64,000 bases of DNA from NCBI GenBank assembly GCA_040285825.1, contig JAUPSS010000007.1, forward strand, positions 2,578,689 through 2,642,688, written 5' to 3'. The stretch is from Eukaryota sp. TZLM1-RC (taxonomy: Eukaryota > Metamonada: BaSk clade). The position numbers and the translations under genes were made by a program. The notes under the pieces were generated by a model. It was not told the origin of the DNA, searched no databases, and saw only the letters and a program-made list of their open reading frames with translations. Numbering within the stretch: the stretch's first letter is position 1; every line of letters starts with the position of its first letter. Shown here in pieces: positions 51,018-61,121 of this stretch.

Positions 51018-52340
51018 ATATTTATTGAATTTGCACACTTGATTAAATTAAATCATAACTAATGGAACGACTATCATTAATTATCTAATTCAATTTGAAG
51101 TTGATTTAAATAAAAATTTGATTCACCATGGATCAGATGAACATCATAAGGGAACCTTTGGAAAAATTCAAAAATAAAATTTTTCCCCATCCTAAAAAAG
51201 CTGCTTTACATAAAATCGAAGATTAAGTGAAACCAATTCCACCCAATTCAGCAGAACAAAAAACATGACTTCGAATTAAAGATTCATTTACTTCCAATAT
51301 TGAGGAAAAATATTTGACCCGAAGTTTGTTGAAAGATCTTCAAAAATCAAGAGATACCGAAGGGGCAATTGACCTTGAAATATGAGTGAATTTTCCAGAA
51401 TGACAAATTGTTAAAATAAAAAATTTGATGTGTTTTTCTATGTCGCAATCAGTAATAAAACTAAGATCCTTGTCAAATTTCTCCAATAAAGTGTTCAACT
51501 GGAAATTGTTTTCATCCAAATTACCAACCCAACATCCAAGAAACTTGAATGCTTGTTGGTCATAATTAATAAAAGGAATCTGAGCACAATCAATCAATCA
51601 AGATTGTTTTGTTCTACCAATCAAGAGACATTTAGATGGATTCAAAGCGAATCAAATTTCTTTGTACTTCGCGGCAACGCTTCAGAAACCCTACAAATGC
51701 TTTCGTAAGAACCAATAATAGAAATATCATCCATGCAAGAAACAATACGCAATTCAGGGAATTCTTTTTGGGTCAATTCAATAATATTATGGATAGCCAA
51801 ACAAAAAAGCAATGGGCCAAGAGGATCACCTTGTTTGACACCAGAAGAAGATTCAAGGGTAAAGGTGTCAAAAATTAAGTCGGACTTTTTTCCATCAAAT
51901 GAGTAAATAAGCTGAAAACACTGGAAATTCTTGAAGGAAATCGTAACTGCAGTTACGCTTTATTGAATTAAAGGCATTTTTAAAGTCCAAATTGGAAATA
52001 TATTGATGTTGCTGAATATTGAAAAAAACATATGAAGTCATTGATGCAACAGAAGCACCTTCAATAGTTTTAATACCAAATTGAAAAGGTTTCAAACAGT
52101 CCCTTGCTGTAGTGGAAATTCTGTTAAAAAAATAAGCGAAGACAGCAATCTGGTTAAAGACTCTCCAATAGCAATTGGTTTATCTCCATCAGATTTGTTA
52201 CTTTTTCCTGGTTTAACCAAAGCAACCAAACGGGCAGCAATCAATTTAGGTGGAGGAACATAATTCAAAAACATGAAATTTTTGCCATGCAATAAATAAA
52301 ATAGCTGAAAATTCAGACATTTCGTATTATACAACATCAT
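51018..52340 (-). pseudogene. LINE 3' tip plus decayed reverse transcriptase
   Basis: 51018-51080 is the family-B 3' tip (about 60 bp). From 51200 to 52340 the minus strand holds RT pieces in correct order: VPPPKLIAARLVALVKPG and PIAIGESLTRLLSS (52200-52280), PFQFGIKTIEGASVASM and NLDFKNAFNSI (51960-52090), the PLGPLLFCLAIHNI-like region near 51800, and FKFLGCWVGNLDENN with DIEKHIKFF (51340-51597). Several frameshifts. No active protein. Confidence 0.7.
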
Positions 52341-52499
52341 TTGCTACATTTTTGTCACAAAAGTTTTGTGCATAGAATTTCGAATATTTTTTCAAATCTT
52401 AAGCAAAAAAATAGTATTGATAAGAATTATACAAATGTTACGATCTAGAAACAAAATTCAAAATATTATCCATTGTTTTAATGGTAAATTTCAAATTTA

Positions 52500-52842
52500 A
52501 CGTCAAAAAAAGAAAATACAAAAATATGAAGAACCATTAGCACAATTAGGTAGAGCTGAACATGTGAAATATCAGTTTGTGCCGTTTGCAAATTCCCTCT
52601 TTGGTAATATTGGACCTTCAGGATTACACTTTGTTGAAAACTTCAAAAGAGTTTTACTGAGTAGGTCTGGTAAAACAATGAATTCCACCTTCTGGTTAAA
52701 TAGAATTGTTTTTTTTTGCATTTTCAAATCTATTCCAACAATGATTTCTAAGGTTCTTTCAGCTATTGGTATAGAATATAAACGAAATGCTGTTAGTAAG
52801 TTTAGTAATAGTGAAGCTTGTTTGGAGGATATTGAATACTAG
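52500..52842 (+). pseudogene. LINE C-terminal end fragment
   Basis: Frame 52564-52842 has QFVPFANSLFGNIGPSGLHFVENF and WLNRIVFF, matching the family-A ending FVPFAFSIFGNIG and LWKNRIIFA. The upstream KYEEPLAQLGRAEH may be the Lys-rich part. It ends with its own stop codon. Confidence 0.65.
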
Positions 52843-53741
52843 ATAGAATTTTATTTCTATAAAAATACAGTACTTTAAAAAAAATTGGTACAACTATATG
52901 ACTATTGCAGCATGAAGGAACAGACGATTAAAACAATTGAAGCACAAAGATGATTCATTTTGACTCGCTTTCTGCCAACTACTGAACAATTATGGCTTAA
53001 TACCAAATTCAAAATTTCCAAGGGTAAAAAACGAAATTTCACTGGTATGTTGGTAAACATAATTTTGAAAGTACTCAACAAAACCATCTCAGATTTCGAA
53101 TTATGTTCAGAAATTCCAGAACAGCTCTACCTAAATCTCACAGTAATTAATTTTTTTTCATGTACTCATTTCCAATGAAAGAAATACAAAAAAGCTGTTT
53201 TGTTTGTGTTCACCCAATTTCATTGTACCCAACTGATCTTTTTTTGGTTACAAGTTTGTAGAAGGGCCAAGGAAATAAAGTAAATTATCAATACTTCCAG
53301 AACTCACAAATCATGAATTTCATGGTAAGTTAAACCTAATCTTTCAGTTTTTCATGGGAGTGTAATGGATTTATTTACAGTCCCTACATTTCAACATAAT
53401 ATTCAAGCATCGAATTTGAATCAATTATCGAATTGTTTTTCCTCTACAGAACTATTCCTATTTTCTAACCTTAGAAGTTTTCAGCCTTATGAGAAGGTTT
53501 TGCATAAGTTATAAGAAAAGCCTTTTTACATCATTATTCAAGGAATGAAAATTCAAACAATTTAGTAAACACACAATATGACATCCGTGAGAATAAAACT
53601 TTTGCAACATCACGTTCAACATTTCCGTTTTCAGATACCATGGGGATAAGCTTACGTGTTGAATTTAATGGAAGTGAAAATAAAAAAAATAGGCGGAGTT
53701 GATACTGAATTGCCAAAGAATAAAGTTGACAATTAGTTCTT
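52843..53741. other. Non-coding stretch, nothing recognised
   Basis: Short frames in both strands look random. It may contain further LINE debris, but nothing can be aligned by eye. Confidence 0.4.
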
Positions 53742-53766
53742 CCAAAATTTTTGTCATTATTCCTCA

Positions 53767-56759
53767 ATGGTATCGTTAATGCTTTGTGATCACCACAGAT
53801 TTACCTATCCTCAGATTCAGAAGATGATCTTATTACAAACACTGTTTACGAGCCTACTGTGCCTCCTATGAGAATGATTCAGTTCATAGACGATGCTGAG
53901 CCAGTTCCTTTATATCTTCTCTCTATGAGGGATAATGATGATCTTATCTATCCTGTTGTTGAAATGCTTAGGGCCAGCATGGACAGCACTAAACCATTTC
54001 TATCGGTTGATACTGAATGGCGTAATAATCTTCTTGATGTCATTCAATTAGGCACACCTTCAATGTGCGTTGTTCTACAGATTCACCAAAAAAAGTCTCT
54101 CAACCGTCACTTGAAAGAACTTCTTACCTCTTTATCGATTATGAAAGTCTTTAAGGCCCAGTTCGAGGATTTGAAGCGAATCAAGAAGTTTTGGAAGGTT
54201 AAGGTTTCCCCGGTTTTCGATATTGCAGACTATTTCGAGGCCATAGGGAAACTTTATCAAAATCGAACAGGTCAGGGGGTGGAACAGATTGGTAAACCGT
54301 CCCACCCTGCTTGTACATTTGCAGCACATGGTTTCAATTGTCTACTTCCCAGGGATGAATCCACTACAATGTCAAATTGGAGTGCAGAGACTCTAACTCA
54401 AGAACAAGTAGACTATGCTGCACTTGACGCCTACTGGATTGCGTTTCTCTACTCCATAATGAACCAATATGATATTGGAAAAGTTCCACCGCCCTTGGAA
54501 AGTCCTTGTGTGTATTTCCGTAGGTGGTTTGATCTGAAAGACTCCTCTCTTGCGAGAAGGACTCCTTTTAGAACCTACTTACCCAGAATAGATTCAAAGA
54601 GCTTTATTACTGCTCTCCGTGAGCTCAAATTGTTCTGTTGTGATGTTCATCAAGTAAAGAATGACCAGAAGGAATTACCAAAAACTTCATTCAAAGATCC
54701 ACAGTTTTTGCTCAACTCCATCTCTCTATTTACTCAGTTTCTATGTAAAGTATTTACTAAGGTGAAGAATCTGGACAAGATTAATCTCCGCAATGCGTAC
54801 TCTTACCTCAAATGTTCTGGTACCATTGAACCTGTTGAATTTGCCCAGCTGGCCAGTAGAATAGTTTGTTTTACTGTTTTTAGAACATCTGGGGACACTG
54901 ACGCTCCTGACGTGTTTCTTTCATTCTCTAATCAAAAGAGGTTTGCTCTTTATAATCTGACAGTTGCCTATTACGCATTTGCTGAAATCGTGGACTATGA
55001 CCCTTTAAGCCTTGATTTATTCAACACGATCACCTTGGATGAATCAATGTTCAATATGGAACCATGTATGGACTTTGTTGATCCAATTATCACCTCTTAT
55101 TGCCTCATTTTGCCAGAATGCATTAACAATAAGTTGCTGTGCTCTGGAATGAATCCTGTAAGTGTCTGCAAATGTAACTCAAAGGATGAAAATATAAATG
55201 ATGCTCTCAACAACCTTATCAACTCCATCAATCTCCAGAATCCTATTGTAGCTGTTTATGCTTGTTCAACAACCACACTTTTGGATACCATTACGTTCGC
55301 CACGGATACTAGTATTGTTGAACTCACTACTGATTATAATAGAGAAATTAATCCATTACTAGAAGCTCTGTTGTCCAATGGAGCAATTACAAAGTACTTC
55401 ATGGGCAAAGACTGTCCCATTTCCCAAGTTGGTGAGTTCTTTTGTTTGGAAAAACTTTATGGATTTGTTGACTTTGGAAATCAATATGATTCTGCAAATA
55501 ATGAATTTTGCCAATTATATGGACCTAATCTTTCCCTTTATGATCCCAAAATGTGTTCTTCCTTGCCAGTGTACGGGTATTGTGATAGTTACCCTCTTAG
55601 CCCATGCTCTGAAGATGTAACTACTTGCTTCAGCATGTGGTTATTGATGAAAAAGTATAACTTGCAAACAGCAAACTCTGTACCAGTTCAATGTCCAATT
55701 CCATCTGCTCAACCAGAGATAGATGAATTAATCGCTCGTCAAAAGGCGGTGGAGAAAACTAATAATTATTATTTTGTTAATCTAACCTCTCAAGACTTAA
55801 GTAATGATGCAGATGTTCTTTACCATTCCGATTTACTTGATGTTGATGTCTGTAAAATACCATCTGATCCTGAAGTTTCCAAATCTAAATACCCCAAGTC
55901 AGTTAGCTTGAAATGTCTGATGCCAAGTGGTGTTGCCTGTCCTATACCATCGTACAATCCTGAATCTCAAAGAGTATCTGTTAAAACGTTATCAGCACTG
56001 TTTGTTTTGGAACGATTTGTTTTAAAGGATTCTATTTTTAGAAAGGAATATCTAGGAGAAATTCAAATTCGTGCTCAGTTGGCTGTGATTAATTCAACAT
56101 TATCTCAGTTGCCCAATGTTTTGGCTTCCCTTCCTCCCTCTTTGATGAATGTGAAATTCATACCCAAGCTTACCAAATGGTCCTTTAAAGGCGACAAAGC
56201 TTCATTTAAAATTCGTGTGGATCAGGCTGAAGGAATACAGAATCAATTGCGAGAGGCTAACTGTGCCAGTTTGGTGTCGTTTGAATCTGTTCATCCGAGT
56301 TTTCAACCATCAAGTACTGATTTTCTTCAAGTTCACTGCAAGTACTTGCTTAATCGGTTCTCTGATTTCTGTACCTCGTACAGTGGTGGAAAATTTGAGA
56401 ACATTCCGCTTATACTAGAAAATCATGTTCTTCCTCCCGATTCCAAAGTTCAACCTTATCATAGAGTAGGCTTAAATAAGACCAATTTCCTTCGCTGCTG
56501 TAAAGCTTGTGTACCTGTTTTTTATGATGTTCACCAATGGGATTGTAGTCATCAATTTGGCCCTTTGGTTCCACTGTTTACGCAGGTTTTGAAGAAGCTG
56601 GGCATGGTCTATTCTGCAGTATACGACGAAGAAATTCCGTTCATGAAACGGAAAAGTAACGCAAAGAAGTATCTTCTCTATCTCCTGCACAATAATATTT
56701 TCAATGAAAAGGTACAGCCAGCGAATCTGAAGCTTATCTGGGAGCAACAATTCAACTAA
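53767..56759 (+). CDS. RNase D/WRN-type 3'-5' exonuclease-domain protein (intact)
   Basis: ATG 53767-53769, a 29-nt intron (53770-53798), then an open frame from 53799: 987 aa. An acidic start (IYLSSDSEDD) precedes a DEDDy exonuclease domain at about residues 60-225. ExoI is SVDTEWR (D72, E74), ExoII is QFEDLKR (D125) and ExoIII is QVDYAALDAYWIAFLY (Y207, D211), with the typical WSAETLTQEQ lead-in of RNase D/WRN exonucleases. All catalytic residues are present. The remaining ~760 residues match no family I know and hold many Cys (for example SVCKCNSKDEN, RCCKACVPVFYDVHQWDC). Without the intron, translation would start only at ATG 53868, losing the acidic start that copy 2 also keeps. The role could be in element replication or in RNA/DNA processing. 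Confidence 0.8.
53770..53798 (+). other. 29-nt intron directly after the ATG
   Basis: Begins GTATCG and ends TGATCACCACAG. The preceding exon is only the start codon. It contains an in-frame TGA. The equivalent segment in copy 2 (30736-30708, minus) has the same length, ends and TGA. Confidence 0.65.
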
Positions 56760-56850
56760 CTCAATACGTGTGCTTTAAATTTACAACTGTCAATTGTTTT
56801 GTTTTTGTTATAATTGTGTGAATTTTTATTTGAATAGAGAACTGATCCTT

Positions 56851-57524
56851 TTAAAAAGGGTCGTAGAAAATAACAGAGTTTGTTTGGCATACTACTTTGT
56901 GTTGATCACATCTCAAAATGGTATTGGGAAGTTTCAGAACATATCATTAAATTTGCTGAAGAAAAGATTTGTAAACAACACTCAGGAACACTAATTGATG
57001 ATATTAAGAATCACACTGAATTGATGTATTTTTGACACTTTTCTTATGTTCGTCATGATATTCAATGTGACTACTTTGGTTATGTTGAAATGAGAAAATT
57101 CGTTGTAGGACAAATCTAGGACACTTGGTCGAGGAGCAGTCCATTGTACAAAACAACCTATATGATGTAGTTGGGACTGAAAAAATAGACGTTACTTGGA
57201 TTTGAGGGGAAATCTTTGTGCGAGACTAAAGCCAACTAAGCATCGACTGACAGCTCTGATTGAAATTGGTCTACTGTACATTCAAGTTCATCAAATTTAA
57301 GGATGTCATGGGATCGATGGAACTACTTGAAATTTCTTTTGGTCAAATACATAGGCTTAAAAAATCGTTGATTTGTAATTATTTTTGAGCTTTTTGAAAA
57401 TTTAGTTACTTTTGAAAGTAATAAATTCATCTTTTTTTTCTCAAAACATTTTCTTATCCTTTTATTCATATTTGAATCATAAGTTTCATCATCTGCTTTT
57501 GTTTTAAAAGTCTTCACCTTTACA
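56851..57524. other. Intergenic, nothing recognised
   Basis: AT-rich. TTCACCTTTACA just before 57525 is the presumed start region of the kinase pseudogene. Confidence 0.45.
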
Positions 57525-59396
57525 ATGGAATCCAGGAGACTTAAGCCTCCTACCAATGCCTATGCTCTTTATGCTTTCATGGGTGCTTTTGATGGCGATT
57601 TCGGCGAGGAACAACCTCTTCCGCCCAATTTCCAATTGGAAGGATCAGCAAGCGACCGTCTTAAGGTCTATCAAGATCTTCAAGTTGTGGTCAATGCTTT
57701 GGATAGCGTTGCTTTAAGCAATAATGGTGAATGTTCTCGCTTGTACGAATCTAGTATTCATTCGTTTATGCAAGAATCCAACATTGCCAATCTTGGAAAT
57801 CTACCTGGTTCTATTACCCAACTGTTAATTTCGCAAGTGCCAGCTCTTTTGGTGACAATTGAGAACTCATTTAATGGAGTTGATTGTTCACAACACATCC
57901 ATCAACAATACCGAACTGGTTCACTTTCCGGTCCTCAGAAGGCCTTCATGCAATCAGTGGTTGAAGACTATTCAAAGGATGAGTTGCTATCTGAGTTGAA
58001 ATAATTTGCCTACCGATGCTTGAGAGATATCCAAATTCAAGGTTCTGCCAATGTGGCTGAGTATCTGTTAGCAGAAAAAGATGTTGGACATTTACTGGGT
58101 GATTTGAGAAGTGATCAAGTTTATGCTGCTATTAGATATGTGGAAAGATTTCTCATCAATCCAATCAATACTTCTAATTTGGAACTTGATTGTCGAAATT
58201 CCATTATCTTGGCTGAAAACCAAGATTTGAGGGATAAAATGTTTCAAGAGAAAATGAAACTCAAGCAATTATCGTCGAAGGAGACTGATTTACGAAAACA
58301 TCGACTCAAACAACATCTATTAGAAGATCAAATTCAGAAGAAGGCTATTCAAATTTGTCAACTTTCCCTGGAAAAGGAATCTTTAGTTGCTGAATTAGAA
58401 AAAGTCAAGGACAAATGTGATAGTTACCAACAAGAATTGGTTGCTATGAATAATATCCGTTCGCAACTAAGTCATTTTCAAGATGAAGTATCTAACTTAA
58501 ATCGATCATTACTTGACAAATTAATGAAATTGAGCAACTGAACGATGCTAATTTTAAGTTAATTGAAACCGTAAAGCAACAAAATCAAGAAATGGAAGAT
58601 TTAATGAAACTTGAGAACAAGTCACCACAATGTCCTGTTCTAGACTCTTCAAATCTTATCATCAATTACAACCAAATACTTGGTAGAGGAGGATTTGCTA
58701 CAGTTTATGGAGCTCAATGGTTTTCTCTTAACGTTGCTGTCAAAATAGTAGATATTGTTGATGAAGGACCAGCAAAATTGCAAAAGGAAATTGGTATTGG
58801 TACTCATGAAACTCAATTTTCCAGGTGTTTTGCGAGTATTTGGCATCACCTACATTAATGATCAAATTGGAATTGTTATGGAAAGGGCAGATGGTAAGCT
58901 TCAAATTCCTTCTCCTTTAAGTGGAAGTACTTTGACTATAGCCAAGAACATTTGTTATACTTTGAAGTTTCTCCAATCTAAGTCTATCATTCATGGTGAT
59001 ATTAAACCCGACAATGTTTTAATAGTAAATGGCCAAATACGACTTGCTGATTTTGGAACATCCAGGGTCATTGCTTCACACTCAATAATTCAAAGTGCCA
59101 AAGCTTTTACTCTTAAATATGCAGCATCTGAGGTTTTAAATGGAGAGTCAGTTCAGCAAAGTGATGTTTATTCAATGGGTGTTTTATTATATGAATTGTT
59201 GACTAATGAAGTTGCATATAAGCGATTTAAGCATTTCATGGTTGTTGGGGCCAAGTACAAAGGCCAGAAATTACCTTTTGCTAGGATTGTTCCAGAAAAT
59301 CTTCAAAATTTAATCAACAACTGTATGAATGATGATATCTCACAAAGACCTACCATGGACAATATTCTCAAAGTTTTGGAATCATTGAATCAATAA
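57525..59396 (+). pseudogene. Protein kinase pseudogene (TKL-like) with coiled coil
   Basis: One gene broken three times. Residues 1-159 (to 58001) end in an in-frame TAA, after which the same frame continues FAYRCLRDIQIQGS to 58541 as a coiled coil. A +1 frameshift near 58525 leads into IEQLNDANFKLIETV and then the kinase N lobe: ILGRGGFATVYGAQW, VAVKIV (58676-58750). A second frameshift near 58796 (one extra base, probably G) leads to LVLMKLNFPGVLRVFG, IIHGDIKPDNVLI (catalytic loop with HGD in place of HRD), LADFGTSR, YAASEVL and DVYSMGVLLYELLT. The C lobe is complete to TAA 59396. An ancestral cytosolic kinase with an N-terminal helical region is inferred; as sequenced it cannot be translated whole. 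Confidence 0.75.
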
Positions 59397-59829
59397 ATGA
59401 AAATCTCAACCTGATGGTGGTTTGTCTTTGTTGATCTTCTGCCTTTGTGCAGTGTTGAAAAGTATTCATTTCCTTAAGGAAAGACATGATCAAGTCACTA
59501 GCGAGTCAACTCCATATTTTTTAGTAAGAGTCGTAAATTAAAAAGCTTAGAGTGATGAAAATTCGGCACTTTTTGATACCTTTCAAGTAAGTGATTAGTG
59601 GTGTTTTCCTATAATGATAGATGTCAAAAACATCGGTGAAGGTGAAGTATTTTGAGCAATTTAGTCGGTTTAGTGATAGTTCAGTTATCAGGTATTAGAA
59701 GTATCAAATTTGAAATGTATTTCTGGTTTACACAAATCTGAAAATGAATAAAACTAAAATTTCATTCATCAGCTTGTTATATAAATTGGAATTAAAACTA
59801 TCTATTTTTTTCTTTATTTATTTATTCGT
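59397..59829. other. Intergenic, nothing recognised
   Basis: No ORF, RNA gene or repeat seen. Confidence 0.45.
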
Positions 59830-60980
59830 AAACAATACAGTCTAAAACCAATATCTTCAAAACAACCTTCCACACCATCAAACCGTACATCAGCAATGTA
59901 TTCATAATGTACACTGACAGATATCGGAGCTTTTGAAATCATTTTAGGAATTACTTTGAAAATAGTGGAAAACAAAACGATTTGACCACAAACGGCGCAT
60001 AGAGACTTAATAGGAGACTACTTTTAAGATCAATAAGGTTAAACAACGTTGCGAATCTCAAGTAGTCGCTTTCAACAACAATAATCATCCCATTTTTCTG
60101 CTTCAACACAATACTTAAACCTAATGAATGTGTGTTGTCATTGATTTTCATTTAATGACTTTTGTCCACCATCAATTGAAACTTGTTAAACAAAAATTCA
60201 TCAAAACTGAAGTGAAGATGATTTAAGATGAGTTAGGGTCAAGTTACAGACCCGACAGATTATACGGTGATGCGTTTATGACAAAATCAGTGAAGTTGTA
60301 CTCTGTCAGTATGACAAAAATTCCATAAGCAATATTTATATGGAATTTTAGTCAAAAACGAGTCATTAATTATGATTAACCAAAGTTTTGTTCAAATATC
60401 AAAAAACATCAATTTTTTGTGGACCACTAGGAACATTTCATTTAGAGAAGAAATAGGTTTTGCACATTTAGCAATTTTGTATTTGTCTTTAGCAAGAAGA
60501 GGATTATTTACATCTGAATTAATGAAATGTTCGTTAGAAAAATCATCGATTAGCCGTTTCACCTTTTGCATATTTCCTGAAAGAAGCTCCACAATTGTTG
60601 CAAACTTTGTTCTTGATTTGACTGGTTTTGCAACAACTTGTGGAGGTTCATTTATGGGTTTTTCCTTAGATTCTGTTCTTCAAATAAGTTTTCAGAATTT
60701 GCCACATCATTTTTTCCAACATTGGGGCATGGTCGAGCATTATGTCCTTGTTGTCGACAATTTGAGCATCTCTAAGAGCGTGTCTTCGTTTTTGAACAAA
60801 CTTCATTTTCATCATGATTTTCAAAAATTTCATCATCAGAAATTTCTTGTCCAAAATTGAAGAGAGAAGAGGTTGATGAGGAGGGGTGGAGAGGTCTTCG
60901 GCATCTTGTTTTCTATCATTCTTTCTGTGACTCCATTGGTATCGGAAACTGGTTCAGGCATCAACAAGAAAGAATAGAAA
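59830..60980 (-). pseudogene. LINE with large internal deletion (5' and 3' pieces)
   Basis: The 5' piece (about 60980-60400) carries a zinc knuckle CSNCRQQGHNARPCPN (near 60690-60770) and SNEHFINSDVNNPLLAKDKY. The 3' piece (59970-59830) carries IPKMISKAP...YEYIADVRFDGVEGCFEDIGF, matching the very end of the LINE fragment at 52842. RT and most of the endonuclease-like domain are missing, and frames are broken. Confidence 0.55.
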
Positions 60981-61121
60981 CAAGGATCATGGTTCTGCAA
61001 GGATTTAAGTTAGACGGTTTTATGTAGAGGAAGGAAGAAAAAAATAGTAATATACGATAATAATAGTAAAAATAAATAAAATTCCTTATTCAAGTGCTTT
61101 CAAAGAAGAATTATTAATCAT

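Larger units (their letters stand above)
53742..56850 (+). mobile_element. Exonuclease-domain element, complete copy
   Basis: Bounds come from comparison with copy 2: homology begins at CCAAAATTTTTGTCATTAT (53742) and ends at GAACTGATCCTT (56850), giving 3109 bp with unrelated flanks. The element consists of a ~25-base leader, one gene with a 29-nt intron, and ~90 bases of 3' sequence. No terminal inverted repeats, LTRs, poly(A) tail or clear target duplication are visible, so the mobility mechanism is unknown. It could also be a dispersed host gene family copied by segmental duplication. Confidence 0.75.

Noticed and set aside
53534-53767. 77-codon minus-strand ORF overlapping the 5' end of the exonuclease element
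   Set aside because: It crosses the element boundary and is antisense to the start. Composition looks random.
53742-56850. Helitron, Crypton or hAT identity for the exonuclease element
   Set aside because: No CTRR hairpin end, tyrosine-recombinase motif, terminal inverted repeat or 8-bp duplication was seen. The class is left open.
58786-58825. A possible 31-nt GTATTG...TTCCAG intron in the kinase gene
   Set aside because: Removing it would delete LVLMKLNFP, which fits the kinase alpha-C to beta-4 region well. A one-base frameshift explains the data better.
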